Positions 1 through 8,489 of a DNA stretch of 64,000 nucleotides are shown piece by piece (position 1 is the stretch's first letter; each line of letters opens with the position of its first letter). Source of the DNA: Streptococcus sp. NPS 308 (lineage in GTDB: Bacteria; Bacillota; Bacilli; Lactobacillales; Streptococcaceae); NCBI RefSeq assembly GCF_002355895.1, contig NZ_AP017652.1:467001-531000 (forward strand), given 5' to 3'. Made by a program: the position numbers and the translations under genes. Below the pieces are notes generated by a model that was not told the origin of the DNA, made no database searches, and saw only the letters and a program-made list of their open reading frames with translations.

Positions 1-121
1 CGGATCCGTTTGGTCCAAGGAGTCCGACAATCTTTCCGGCTGAGATCTCTAGTGAGATATTGTCAAGTGCCGCAGTTGCTCCATAAGATTTTGATACATT
101 CTCAAGTGCTAGTAGTGTCAT
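1..121 (-). CDS. ABC transporter ATP-binding protein, N-terminal fragment
   Basis: The reverse strand starts with ATG at 121 and reads about 40 codons to the window edge. The peptide has the typical start of an ABC ATPase: an ALENVSKSYG strand, a LDNISLEI strand, then GLLGPNGS, the first part of the Walker A loop. The rest lies outside the window. It sits 4 bp downstream of the GntR regulator stop, so the two are very likely one operon. This regulator plus ATPase pairing is known for YtrA-type exporters, whose permease is usually next. Substrate unknown. Confidence 0.85.
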   Translation of the reverse strand, partial: MTLLALENVSKSYGATAALDNISLEISAGKIVGLLGPNGS

Positions 122-125
122 AGTC

Positions 126-494
126 TTAAACTCCTTTGATATAATCACTTAATACATTTGGCAGTTCTTCTTTTTGGTAGCCAAATTGGAGCATGCAAGA
201 GACGAAGTGTTGCAGTTGCTCCTCGGAAAGTTGTTTGCGGGACTGAACGATGAGGTCCAAATCCTCGGTGACAAAACGACCAGTTGTTCGCTTGCTGTAT
301 ACAAATCCTTCACGTTCAAGGTCAGATAAGGCGCGCTGAATGGTATTAGGATTGACCCCAGCCTGGCTCGCCAGTTCTCTCACGGTAGGGAGCTGTTGGT
401 TGGGTTCCAGTTCATGGGAAACAATCTGTAGTTTGATTTTTTCCATAATCTGTAAATAAATCGGTTTTGTATTATCAAATGACCAGGACATCAT
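126..494 (-). CDS. GntR-family (YtrA-type) transcriptional regulator
   Basis: A 122-residue protein with an N-terminal winged helix-turn-helix of the GntR family: PIYLQIMEKIKLQI, then LPTVRELASQAGVNPNTIQR as the recognition region at about residues 35-55, and the wing near YSKRTTGRF. The remaining short helical tail, without a large effector domain, is typical of the YtrA subfamily, which usually represses its own operon with an ABC transporter. The neighbouring ATPase supports this. Two ATGs occur in a row at the start; SD-like AAAGGAGA lies just upstream on the - strand. Ligand unknown. Confidence 0.92.
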   Translation of the reverse strand: MMSWSFDNTKPIYLQIMEKIKLQIVSHELEPNQQLPTVRELASQAGVNPNTIQRALSDLEREGFVYSKRTTGRFVTEDLDLIVQSRKQLSEEQLQHFVSCMLQFGYQKEELPNVLSDYIKGV

Positions 495-528
495 AGTCTC
501 CTTTCTTTGTCTTTCTTGTTCTAATCAA

Positions 529-557
529 ATAATACAATAAAACAAAAAACTTGTCAA
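529..557 (-). promoter_or_regulatory. Promoter of the GntR/ABC operon with overlapping palindrome
   Basis: On the - strand TTGACA (557-552) and TATTAT (534-529) are separated by exactly 17 bp. The palindrome ACTTGTCAAGT (549-559) covers the -35 hexamer and could be the operator for the GntR protein; that part is inference. Confidence 0.75.
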
Positions 558-594
558 GTAAAAATAAGAATTGTTTTGGGAATTGCTCAAAAAA

Positions 595-603
595 TGGTAT
601 AAT
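595..603 (+). promoter_or_regulatory. Extended -10 promoter of nrdR operon
   Basis: TGGTATAAT is an extended -10 element about 30 bp before the nrdR start. The -35 region is weak (TTGGGA at 576-581, 16 bp spacer). It would drive nrdR, dnaB, dnaI and probably the following genes. Confidence 0.65.
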
Positions 604-631
604 GAAAAGAAAACGACAAGGAGGGAAATGC

Positions 632-1105
632 ATGCGTTGTCCAAAATGTGGGGCTACAAAGTCAAGTGTTGTTGATAGTCGACAAGCCGAAGAAGGAAAT
701 ACCATCCGCCGAAGACGTGAGTGCGATGAGTGTCAGCATCGTTTTACAACCTATGAACGAGTAGAAGAAAGAACGCTGGTCGTCGTCAAAAAAGACGGTA
801 CACGTGAGCAGTTTTCGAGAGATAAAATCTTTAATGGGATTATTCGCTCAGCCCAGAAACGCCCTGTTTCAAGTGACGAAATCGGCATGGTGGTCAATCG
901 CATCGAACAAAAACTCCGTAGTCGCAGTGAGAATGAGATCCAAAGTGAATATATTGGGTCTTTAGTCATGGAAGAATTGGCAGAGCTGGATGAGATTACC
1001 TATGTTCGTTTTGCCAGTGTTTACCGTAGCTTTAAGGATGTAAGTGAGTTGGAGAGTCTGCTCCAGCAAATCACCCAGTCCTCTAAGAAGAAAAAGGAAA
1101 AATAG
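632..1105 (+). CDS. nrdR: Transcriptional repressor NrdR
   Basis: NrdR represses ribonucleotide reductase genes, sensing ATP/dATP through an ATP-cone. The protein has 157 residues, the usual length, when started at ATG 632 behind AAGGAGGG. The N terminus has the zinc ribbon MRCPKCG...[17 protein letters not shown]; the ATP-cone follows ([16 protein letters not shown] through about residue 135). An in-frame upstream extension exists but lacks an SD. The dnaB start follows the stop directly, so nrdR, dnaB and dnaI form one unit, the usual arrangement in streptococci. No NrdR box is visible in the local promoter. Confidence 0.97.
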   Translation: MRCPKCGATKSSVVDSRQAEEGNTIRRRRECDECQHRFTTYERVEERTLVVVKKDGTREQFSRDKIFNGIIRSAQKRPVSSDEIGMVVNRIEQKLRSRSENEIQSEYIGSLVMEELAELDEITYVRFASVYRSFKDVSELESLLQQITQSSKKKKEK

Positions 1106-2269
1106 ATGAAACCAAATGACCGTTTTTCTTTTCTAAAGAATAATCGGGTGTCGCAAGATACCTCTTCTCTGGTGCAGTGCTACCTCCCGATTATCGGTCA
1201 GGAGGCGCTGAGCCTCTATCTATATGCCATTACCTTTTGGGATGGTGGGCAAAAAGAACACCTCTTTTCCCATATCCTCAATCACTTAAACTTCGGCATG
1301 CCGACCTTGCTCCAATCCTTTAAAGTCTTATCTGCCTTAGATCTGTTGACCCTTTATCAGAAGGGGGAGAACTATGAATTGCAGCTCCATTCTCCCCTCT
1401 CCAGTCAAGAATTTCTAAGCCATTCTGTCTATAGTAGATTATTAGAGAAAAAGATTGGGGATACTGCAGTCGCTTCCATGAAGCAGGCTCCAAGTGAGGG
1501 AGAAGCACTCTCTGTTTCTTTGAGTCAAGTCTTTCCAACCCTGACTGACGAAGTGACTCCAAGCGAGTCTAAAAGCAAGTTAAAAAATGATTTTGATTTG
1601 GAACATTTCCAGCGCCTGATGGCTCGAGATGGTTTGCGTTTTAAAGACGAGCAGACGGATGTTTTGGAATTGTTTGCCATCGCAGATGAAAAAAAATGGA
1701 CCTGGTTTGAAACTTATCAATTAGCCAAGGCGACAGCAGTAGCTCAGGTTATTTCAGTCAAACGCATGCGTGAAAAGATAGCACAAAAACCAGCATCTTC
1801 TGACTTTAGCCCCAAAGAAATGACCATTATCAGGGAAGCCAAAAATAAAACTCCCCTGCACTTTTTAGCGGAAATCAAGCAAACGCGTAAGGGGAACATC
1901 ACCCAAAGTGAAAGAGAACTCCTTCACCAGATGGCGTCTTTAAGCTTGTTGGATGAAGTCATCAATATCATCTTGCTTCTAACCTTTAACAAGGTTGATT
2001 CGGCCAATGTCAATGAAAAATACGCCATGAAGGTCGCAAATGACTACGCTTATCACAAGATTCGAACAGCAGAGGAAGCTGTGCTTCGGATTCGAGAGCG
2101 TCGGCAAAAAGGGCAAGAAGAACAGAAAAACAAGGTCAGCTCAACTAAGACAAATGTTCCTAAGTGGAGTAATCCAGAATACAAGAATCAAACCAGTGAG
2201 GAAACTCGTCTGGAACTAGAACGCAAAAAACAAGAAATGTTAGCCCGATTAGAAGAAGGAGGAGACTAG
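1106..2269 (+). CDS. dnaB: Replication initiation/helicase loading protein DnaB (Firmicute type)
   Basis: A 387-residue protein of the Firmicute DnaB/DnaD-type replication initiation family, which works with DnaI to load the replicative helicase (DnaC in Bacillus naming). It should not be confused with the E. coli DnaB helicase: no Walker motifs are visible. The middle and C-terminal parts carry the DnaD-like DDBH2 region (about residues 230-330, including NDYAYHKI), followed by a charged, disordered tail rich in K, E and Q. ATG follows the nrdR stop without a gap, and dnaI follows in the same way, suggesting translational coupling. Confidence 0.93.
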   Translation: MKPNDRFSFLKNNRVSQDTSSLVQCYLPIIGQEALSLYLYAITFWDGGQKEHLFSHILNHLNFGMPTLLQSFKVLSALDLLTLYQKGENYELQLHSPLSSQEFLSHSVYSRLLEKKIGDTAVASMKQAPSEGEALSVSLSQVFPTLTDEVTPSESKSKLKNDFDLEHFQRLMARDGLRFKDEQTDVLELFAIADEKKWTWFETYQLAKATAVAQVISVKRMREKIAQKPASSDFSPKEMTIIREAKNKTPLHFLAEIKQTRKGNITQSERELLHQMASLSLLDEVINIILLLTFNKVDSANVNEKYAMKVANDYAYHKIRTAEEAVLRIRERRQKGQEEQKNKVSSTKTNVPKWSNPEYKNQTSEETRLELERKKQEMLARLEEGGD

Positions 2270-3166
2270 ATGGAAAGTGTTGGTGATGTAATCAAACGTC
2301 AGACAAGTCGTTTTCAGTATCAGGACCTAGTCCAGCAGATTATGAAAGACCCAGATGTAGCAGCTTTTATCCAGAAAGAATCCCTCAGCCAAGAGGAGTT
2401 AAATCGTAGCATCTCCAAGTTCAACCAATATATCACAGAACGGGATAAGTTTCTTCGTGGGGATGCGGACTATATAGCGCGTGGCTATAAGCCTATCTTG
2501 GTTATGAATCACGGTTATGCGGATGTGTCTTATGAAGAAACACCAGAACTAATCGCGGCAGAAAAAGAGGCGGCAATCAAAAATCGTCTCAAGTTGATCA
2601 ATCTACCAGCAAGCCTTAAGAAAGCGAAATTGGCTCAGATTGACCTAGATGATCTAGGCCGTTTGCCGATTTTTGAGAGACTCTATGCCTTTGTTGACCT
2701 TTATCCAAGCATCCGAAAAGGCCTCTATCTTTACGGAGATTTTGGTGTTGGTAAGAGTTTCATGATGGCAGCCTTAGCTCATGACCTATCTGAAAAACGT
2801 GGGGCCTCAACAACTATTCTCCACTATCCAAGCTTTGTCATTGATGTGAAAAATGCCATCGGTGAAGGATCTGTGAAGACCTTGGTGGATGACATCAAGC
2901 TAGCAGAAGTCTTGGTCTTGGATGATATTGGTGCAGAGCAGTCAACACCTTGGGTGCGTGATGAGATTCTCCAAGTTATTCTCCAGTATCGTATGCAGGA
3001 AGATTTGCCGACCTTCTTTACTTCCAACTTTAATTTCCAAGATTTGGAAAAACATTTTTCCAAAGGAAAGAATGGAAATGACGAGACTTGGGAAGCTAGA
3101 CGGGTCATGGAACGAATCCGTTATTTAGCTGAGGAAACCAGACTAGAAGGAGAAAATCGCCGATGA
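2270..3166 (+). CDS. dnaI: Primosomal protein DnaI, helicase loader ATPase
   Basis: A 298-residue AAA+ helicase loader. The N-terminal part (about 1-100) is the DnaI N-terminal domain that contacts the helicase. The ATPase core has Walker A GDFGVGKSF near residue 158, Walker B VLVLDDIGAE and the sensor-1 strand FFTSNFNF. Located straight after dnaB, its functional partner. The last codons overlap the next gene by 4 bp (ATGA). Confidence 0.96.
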   Translation: MESVGDVIKRQTSRFQYQDLVQQIMKDPDVAAFIQKESLSQEELNRSISKFNQYITERDKFLRGDADYIARGYKPILVMNHGYADVSYEETPELIAAEKEAAIKNRLKLINLPASLKKAKLAQIDLDDLGRLPIFERLYAFVDLYPSIRKGLYLYGDFGVGKSFMMAALAHDLSEKRGASTTILHYPSFVIDVKNAIGEGSVKTLVDDIKLAEVLVLDDIGAEQSTPWVRDEILQVILQYRMQEDLPTFFTSNFNFQDLEKHFSKGKNGNDETWEARRVMERIRYLAEETRLEGENRR

Positions 3167-3876
3167 CAGAAACCATTAAACTGATGAAAGCCCATACTTC
3201 AGTTCGTCGCTTTAAGGAGCAAGAAATTCCTCAAGCGGACTTGGACGAGATTTTGACTGCTGCTCAAATGGCGTCATCTTGGAAAAATTTCCAATCCTAC
3301 TCTGTGATTCTTGTACGTAGTCAAGAGAAGAAAGATGCCTTATATGAATTGGTTCCTCAGGAAGCCATTCGCCAGTCAGCTGCCTTTTTGCTCTTTGTCG
3401 GTGACTTGAACCGAGCTGAAAAGGGAGCAAGTCTTCATACGGACACTTTCCAACCTCAAGGGGTAGAAGGCCTCCTTATCACGTCTGTTGACGCTGCGCT
3501 TGCGGGGCAAAATACCTTGCTTGCTGCTGAGAGTCTGGGATATGGTGGTGTTATCATCGGTTTAGTCCGCTACAAGTCAGAAGAAGTGGCAGCGCTTTTT
3601 AACCTACCTGACTATACCTACCCTGTTTTTGGGATTGCCCTTGGCGTGCCAGATCAACAACACGAGGTCAAACCAAGACTGCCTTTGAACCAAGTGGTAT
3701 TTGAAGAAGAATACCAAGAACAGCCTGTTGCAGCGATTTTGGACTATGACAAAGTACAGGCAGACTATGCTGGTGCGCGTGCGACGACCTCTTGGAGTCA
3801 GCGTTTGGCAGAGCAGTTTGGTCAAGTCGAACCTCGTTCAACTCGGAAGAATCTAGAACAGAAAAAGTTATTGTAG
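3163..3876 (+). CDS. NADPH-dependent nitroreductase / flavin oxidoreductase
   Basis: A 237-residue nitroreductase-fold enzyme expected to bind FMN and reduce flavins, quinones or nitro compounds with NAD(P)H. The N terminus has the family signature HTSVRRFKEQEI with the FMN-contacting Arg residues; AAQMASSWKNFQSY and the GYGGVIIGLVR strand follow, and the C-terminal part (LPLNQVVFEEEYQ onward) resembles the NfrA/FRP subgroup. Its start overlaps dnaI by 4 bp, so it is co-expressed with the primosome genes, but no functional link is evident. Physiological substrate unknown. Confidence 0.9.
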   Translation: MTETIKLMKAHTSVRRFKEQEIPQADLDEILTAAQMASSWKNFQSYSVILVRSQEKKDALYELVPQEAIRQSAAFLLFVGDLNRAEKGASLHTDTFQPQGVEGLLITSVDAALAGQNTLLAAESLGYGGVIIGLVRYKSEEVAALFNLPDYTYPVFGIALGVPDQQHEVKPRLPLNQVVFEEEYQEQPVAAILDYDKVQADYAGARATTSWSQRLAEQFGQVEPRSTRKNLEQKKLL

Positions 3877-3889
3877 AAAGTGAGAAAAT

Positions 3890-5200
3890 ATGGCCTTACC
3901 AACTGTTGCCATTGTAGGACGTCCCAATGTTGGGAAATCAACCCTATTTAACCGAATCGCTGGTGAGCGAATCTCAATCGTAGAAGATGTCGAGGGTGTG
4001 ACACGTGACCGTATCTATGCAACGGGTGAGTGGCTCAATCGTTCCTTTAGTATGATTGATACTGGAGGGATTGACGACGTCGATGCTCCCTTCATGGAGC
4101 AAATCAAACACCAGGCAGAAATCGCTATGGAAGAAGCGGATGTCATCGTCTTTGTAGTTTCTGGGAAAGAAGGGATTACAGATGCGGATGAATACGTAGC
4201 CCGTAAACTCTATAAAACCCATAAACCTGTTATCCTTGCCGTTAACAAGGTTGACAACCCAGAAATGCGAAATGATATTTTTGATTTCTATGCGCTAGGA
4301 TTGGGCGAACCGCTGCCAATTTCGTCTGTCCACGGTATTGGTACGGGTGATGTGCTGGATGCCATTGTGGAAAATCTACCACACGAAGTCGAAGAAGAAA
4401 ATCCAGATGTGATCAAATTTAGCTTGATTGGCCGTCCTAACGTTGGAAAATCAAGTTTGATCAACGCTATTTTGGGAGAAGACCGCGTGATTGCTAGTCC
4501 AGTAGCTGGAACAACGCGTGATGCCATTGATACCCATTTTACAGATACGGATGGACAAGAGTTTACCATGATTGATACAGCTGGTATGCGTAAGTCTGGT
4601 AAAGTCTATGAAAATACGGAGAAATATTCTGTCATGCGTGCCATGCGTGCCATTGACCGTTCTGACGTGGTCTTGATGGTCCTCAATGCCGAAGAAGGTA
4701 TCCGTGAGTACGACAAGCGTATCGCAGGTTTTGCCCATGAAGCCGGTAAAGGGATGATTATCGTGGTCAATAAGTGGGATACCCTTGAGAAAGACAACCA
4801 CACCATGAAGAAATGGGAAGAGGATATCCGTGAGCAATTCCAATACCTACCTTATGCTCCGATTGTCTTTGTATCCGCTCTCACCAAGCAACGTCTCCAT
4901 AAACTGCCTGAGATGATTAAGCAAATCAGTGAAAGCCAAAACACGCGTATTCCGTCTGCGGTGCTTAACGATGTCATCATGGATGCCATTGCTATCAATC
5001 CAACACCGACAGACAAAGGCAAGCGCCTTAAGATTTTCTACGCAACCCAAGTGGCAACAAAGCCACCAACCTTTGTCATCTTTGTCAACGAAGAAGAACT
5101 CATGCACTTTTCTTACTTGCGTTTCTTGGAAAATCAAATCCGCAAGGCCTTTGTCTTTGAGGGAACACCGATTCACTTGATCGCGAGAAAACGAAAGTAA
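3890..5200 (+). CDS. der: Ribosome-associated GTPase Der (EngA)
   Basis: A 436-residue GTPase needed for 50S ribosomal subunit maturation. It has two G domains in tandem, diagnostic for Der: the first with GRPNVGKST near residue 8, DTGG and NKVD, the second with GRPNVGKSS near residue 182, DTAG and NKWD. A KH-like domain forms the C terminus, ending in a basic IARKRK. The start lies 13 bp after the nitroreductase stop and a clear terminator follows, so it is probably the last gene of the nrdR transcript. Confidence 0.98.
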   Translation: MALPTVAIVGRPNVGKSTLFNRIAGERISIVEDVEGVTRDRIYATGEWLNRSFSMIDTGGIDDVDAPFMEQIKHQAEIAMEEADVIVFVVSGKEGITDADEYVARKLYKTHKPVILAVNKVDNPEMRNDIFDFYALGLGEPLPISSVHGIGTGDVLDAIVENLPHEVEEENPDVIKFSLIGRPNVGKSSLINAILGEDRVIASPVAGTTRDAIDTHFTDTDGQEFTMIDTAGMRKSGKVYENTEKYSVMRAMRAIDRSDVVLMVLNAEEGIREYDKRIAGFAHEAGKGMIIVVNKWDTLEKDNHTMKKWEEDIREQFQYLPYAPIVFVSALTKQRLHKLPEMIKQISESQNTRIPSAVLNDVIMDAIAINPTPTDKGKRLKIFYATQVATKPPTFVIFVNEEELMHFSYLRFLENQIRKAFVFEGTPIHLIARKRK

Positions 5201-5233
5201 ACCTTGCTTGTTTTTCTACAAAAATAAACTAAA

Positions 5234-5259
5234 AGAAGACTTCATAGTCTTCTTTTTTC
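5234..5259 (+). terminator. Terminator after der
   Basis: Stem AGAAGACT / AGTCTTCT with a TCAT loop is followed by a run of T. Confidence 0.9.
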
Positions 5260-5383
5260 TATACTAAAAGGGGAGAAAAGAACCTGCCAAATTGGAGGAG
5301 AATCTGTCATCAAATTTCAATCATTTTCCTAGCTTTTGTAATCTATTTGTAATGAAAATGCACTTTCTTTGTAAAAATCAAAA

Positions 5384-5392
5384 TGCTATAAT
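5384..5392 (+). promoter_or_regulatory. Extended -10 promoter of the TPM/LemA genes
   Basis: TGCTATAAT, an extended -10, lies 36 bp before the start at 5429. No good -35 is visible. Confidence 0.6.
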
Positions 5393-5428
5393 TCCTTAAA
5401 TCAATTTTCCTTTATCAGGGAGGATATT

Positions 5429-6280
5429 ATGAAAAAAAGCAGATTATTTAAACATAGTTTGTTGGTTCGCTTGCTTGGGTTGCTGATGGTCTTTCTCTTC
5501 TTGTCAGCATTCACAGCACCTGAAAAACCTGAGTACGGGATCTATGACCCAGATCACTATCTAACGGATGAGACTATAAGTCAGATTCGGGAATTGAATA
5601 ATGTCAATAGTAAAAAATCAGAAAAATTCCAGATGGGCGTTTACGTTGTGAAAAGCCTAGATGGAGAAACAATCGAGACTGTCGCCAACGAAACAGCTAG
5701 AGCTTGGAAGATTGGCTACTCGGGAGACAACAACGGCGCCTTGATTGTGGTCGCTGTTGAGGATAGAAAATCACGGATTGAAACCAGTAATAATGTGGCA
5801 AGTAAGATCACAGACTATCAGACCAATAGATTTTTGAAAACAGCACGACCTTACTTTCAAAAGGGAGACTACAGCAATGGAGTTCTTTCTATAGCAAACA
5901 ATCTCAACTACATGTTTTATAGTGGATCGAGTACGACTGCTTCAAGTTCTAAAAGTAGTTACGACTATACTACCAACTCTAGTCGCTTAAGGGAACTGGA
6001 AAGGTATGCTGGTGAGAGGAGTTCTTCACGACGTCATCGAAAAAGCAGTTCGAGTGACGGAGTTATCGGATTTGGAATTCTCATTTACTTCATCGTGATG
6101 ATTATCGGATTTATATCTGGAGGTCGTGGTGGTGGTTCACATGGCGATGATTCTGGCGGTGGCTGGTGGGGCGGTGACTCATCAGATTCAGGTTCCTCTT
6201 GGTCTGACTCAGGATCCGACTCATCTGGTGGCTGGGACGGCGGTGGCTTTGATGGCGGTGGTTCGTCTGATGACTGGTGA
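5429..6280 (+). CDS. TPM-domain (YgcG family) membrane protein with Gly/Ser-rich tail
   Basis: 283 residues. A signal peptide or anchor is visible at about 10-30 (LLVRLLGLLMVFLFLSAF), then the TPM domain (about 36-165, starting YGIYDPDHYLTDETI). A Ser-rich linker, one transmembrane helix (VIGFGILIYFIVMIIGFI) and a tail made almost only of Gly, Ser, Asp and Trp follow. This is the YgcG/TPM_phosphatase architecture; the domain is exported or faces outward, and its activity in Gram-positives is unsettled. The next gene encodes LemA, a frequent neighbour of TPM proteins. ATG 5429 follows GGGAGG. Confidence 0.88.
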   Translation: MKKSRLFKHSLLVRLLGLLMVFLFLSAFTAPEKPEYGIYDPDHYLTDETISQIRELNNVNSKKSEKFQMGVYVVKSLDGETIETVANETARAWKIGYSGDNNGALIVVAVEDRKSRIETSNNVASKITDYQTNRFLKTARPYFQKGDYSNGVLSIANNLNYMFYSGSSTTASSSKSSYDYTTNSSRLRELERYAGERSSSRRHRKSSSSDGVIGFGILIYFIVMIIGFISGGRGGGSHGDDSGGGWWGGDSSDSGSSWSDSGSDSSGGWDGGGFDGGGSSDDW

Positions 6281-6440
6281 GTGATCATATATTACTCAAA
6301 CCGATTTCTCCATACAGTAAGGTGACTCCTTTGCAACAGTTCACTCCTTAATTAAAAATAAAAACAAAGTTTGGGAAATTGATTTAAAATCTGAGTATTT
6401 TCTCAGAAAAGTTGATAAAAGAAAGTGTTAAGGTTTTGAT

Positions 6441-7037
6441 ATGAAACAAAATAAAGTAATTCTCTCAATAGTGGCGATTTTCTTTGGACTACTAGTTCTG
6501 GGAAGTTGTTCCGCAGTGACGACCTATAATGCTCTGGTTGGTGAACAGACTAAGGTGGAGCAGGCTCAGGCCGATGTCTCGACAGCCCTCCAACGTCGTT
6601 CGGACTTGATTGGTAACTTGGTGGAGTCCGTTAAAGGACAAATGAATCATGAAACCGAAGTCTTTACCAAGATTGCGGATGCTAGAGCTAAAATCGGTAG
6701 TAGCTCTGTTACATCGGAAGAAAACCAAAAGGCTCAGGGAGAGTTGAGCTCAGCTCTTTCCCGCTTGATTTCCTTGACGGAGAATTATCCAGAACTCAAG
6801 AGCAATCAAAATGTTGAGCAACTAATGGTCGAACTTTCAGGCAGTGAAAATCGTATCTTTGTAGCACGCAAGGACTATAATAAAGTCGCAGCCGAGTACA
6901 ATCAAAAGTTGAGAAGTTTTCCAACCGTGCTTTTTGCGAATATGATGAACTTTAAAGAAGCTGAAACCTTTAAAGAAACTGAAGAAGCCAAGACAGTTCC
7001 TAAGGTTGATTTTGGAACCTCTTCATCAAGTCAATAA
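6441..7037 (+). CDS. lemA: LemA family protein
   Basis: 198 residues. An N-terminal transmembrane helix (VILSIVAIFFGLLVLGSC) precedes a long helical domain with the LemA core: TTYNALVGEQTKVEQAQADV, the RRSDLIGNLVESVKG motif and the C-terminal FPTVLFANMMNF. The LGSC could also act as a lipobox, but the family is usually a membrane-anchored helical bundle. Role unknown. It lies 160 bp after the TPM gene in the same direction and ends at a strong terminator, so the two are likely co-transcribed. Confidence 0.93.
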   Translation: MKQNKVILSIVAIFFGLLVLGSCSAVTTYNALVGEQTKVEQAQADVSTALQRRSDLIGNLVESVKGQMNHETEVFTKIADARAKIGSSSVTSEENQKAQGELSSALSRLISLTENYPELKSNQNVEQLMVELSGSENRIFVARKDYNKVAAEYNQKLRSFPTVLFANMMNFKEAETFKETEEAKTVPKVDFGTSSSSQ

Positions 7038-7094
7038 AGTGAATCAGCATATGAATAAAGTAATTTCTCTAGTAAGACTAGTGATTTCAAACTC

Positions 7095-7124
7095 AAACCT
7101 GGAAAGTCTTTTCCAGGTTTTTTT
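7095..7124 (+). terminator. Terminator after lemA
   Basis: AAACCTGGAAA pairs with TTTCCAGGTTT and is followed by T residues. Confidence 0.92.
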
Positions 7125-7169
7125 GGTATAATAAAAGGGAAGAGACAGTGACTCAAATGGAGGTTTGCT

Positions 7170-7460
7170 ATGGAGAAAACAAAAGCCTTTCTTGAAGCGC
7201 ACTACAAGAGATATATCCTTACGATTTGCCTTCTCTGGTTCCTCATGTTTTTTCTTCCTTGGGATTGGCAAATAGGAGGAGTTTCAGTATATTATTTCGT
7301 TATGAGAAAACTCTTTGTGGTTTTTGGTGTTTTATCTATCCTATACTCCGTGCTGATTAAAAAAATCAGTCTTCTCATCTTTGGCATCATCTTTTGCTTG
7401 GCCTTCTGGATCAATCTCTTTTTGTATTTTGGGATATTGCCTGCATTCTTGGGAAATTAA
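7170..7460 (+). CDS. Small membrane protein, unknown function
   Basis: 96 residues, nearly all hydrophobic after a short basic start (MEKTKAFLEAHYKRY). Three membrane segments are visible at about 17-33, 42-62 and 66-92. I do not recognise the family. It starts at ATG 7170 behind a GGAGG and is bracketed by terminators at 7095 and 7476, so it seems to be a single-gene unit; TATAAT at 7127-7132 may be its -10. Confidence 0.75.
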   Translation: MEKTKAFLEAHYKRYILTICLLWFLMFFLPWDWQIGGVSVYYFVMRKLFVVFGVLSILYSVLIKKISLLIFGIIFCLAFWINLFLYFGILPAFLGN

Positions 7461-7475
7461 ACATTAAAAATTGGT

Positions 7476-7504
7476 GGACTAGACGAGCTTCTAGTCCTTT
7501 TTTC
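7476..7504 (+). terminator. Terminator after the small membrane protein
   Basis: GGACTAGA / TCTAGTCC with a 6-nt loop, followed by TTTTTTC. Confidence 0.88.
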
Positions 7505-7540
7505 TTTCTTGTTAAAATAGTTGGAGATATGAAAATAATT

Positions 7541-7569
7541 TTGTTGACGGGCTGTCTGTATGATATAAT
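7541..7569 (+). promoter_or_regulatory. Promoter of the AlkD-like gene
   Basis: Extended -10 TGATATAAT (7561-7569) with TTGTTG 17 bp upstream at 7541-7546. Confidence 0.7.
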
Positions 7570-7603
7570 AAGTCCCGTAAAAAGAAGATTAAGGGATTTG
7601 AAA

Positions 7604-8374
7604 ATGGCTAAAAAAGTAAAAGATTATTATGACTTGACTTATGCTAGGGATTTGAGTCGACGGTTGCAAGAAGCGTCCCCTGCCTTTGATGGACAAAAGT
7701 TTAGGCTGTTGTTAGAAAAAGACTTGGAAAATTTGGAGTTTAGCCAGCGTCAAGAACTCTTGGCTAAAAGTATCAAAGAATGTCTCCCCCTATCTTATCA
7801 GGACTCTCTCAAGGTTTTTGAGAAAATTTTAGGTCCTGAGTTAGAGGGTGGTTTAGGCATGTTTTCAGAAGGGTATTGGCTTTGGCCAATCGGCAAATAT
7901 GTAGAACTATATGGAGACAAGGAATTTGAATTGAGCGCGGCCTTTAGTAAGGAACTCACCAAGCGGTTTACGGGAGAATTTTCCATGAGGCCCATACTGG
8001 CTCGCTATCCTAAGGCTACAATGGCTTTGCTGTTAGAATGGAGTCAGGATGAAAATTTGCGCGTTCGTAGACTTGCCAGCGAGTGCATGCGTATCCGTCT
8101 GCCTTGGGCTAAGAGACAAACCGTGGTGTTAGATTATCTTGAGGATTTCACCACTATTCTGACCAATCTAAAGGATGATGGAGACAAGTCCATTCAAAAA
8201 AGCGTAGCCAACAATCTAAATGATTTATATAAGGAAGCCCCCGATAAGTTTGAAAGAATTATTCAAGCTTGGCAAAAGGAGGAGCTAAGTCCAAGTTGTG
8301 CTTGGATCATCAAGCATGCATCTCGAACAAAAAACAAAAAAATAGCATCAGAAGATTTATGCAAAAAAAGCTGA
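7604..8374 (+). CDS. DNA alkylation repair protein, AlkD-like HEAT repeat
   Basis: 256 residues from ATG 7604 (MAKKVKDYYDLTYARDLSRR). The chain is made of helical HEAT-like repeats, for example ARYPKATMALLLEWSQDENLR and RRLASECMRIRLPWAKRQ, the latter with the RRxxSEC and PWA signature of the AlkD/DNA alkylation repair family. AlkD-type glycosylases remove bulky or cationic alkyl adducts. The streptococcal branch is not functionally proven, so the call is at family level. A longer reading frame runs upstream through the terminator and promoter and is not a plausible start. Confidence 0.85.
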   Translation: MAKKVKDYYDLTYARDLSRRLQEASPAFDGQKFRLLLEKDLENLEFSQRQELLAKSIKECLPLSYQDSLKVFEKILGPELEGGLGMFSEGYWLWPIGKYVELYGDKEFELSAAFSKELTKRFTGEFSMRPILARYPKATMALLLEWSQDENLRVRRLASECMRIRLPWAKRQTVVLDYLEDFTTILTNLKDDGDKSIQKSVANNLNDLYKEAPDKFERIIQAWQKEELSPSCAWIIKHASRTKNKKIASEDLCKKS

Positions 8375-8415
8375 ATTTTGACTGGTCTTTTCCGTTGTAA
8401 ATTAAGGATTCTTTC

Positions 8416-8444
8416 TTGAAAAATAATAGTAAATATGCTAAAAT
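8416..8444 (+). promoter_or_regulatory. secA promoter
   Basis: TTGAAA (8416-8421), 17 bp, then TAAAAT (8439-8444) preceded by TGC, giving both a -35 and an extended -10. Confidence 0.8.
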
Positions 8445-8489
8445 GAAAAGAACATTCTAAAATATTCAGAATTAAAAGTAAGGAAAATC

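Noticed and set aside
7394-7603. N-terminal extension of the AlkD-like protein
   Set aside because: It overlaps the preceding gene, a terminator and a good promoter; the conserved chain starts at 7604.
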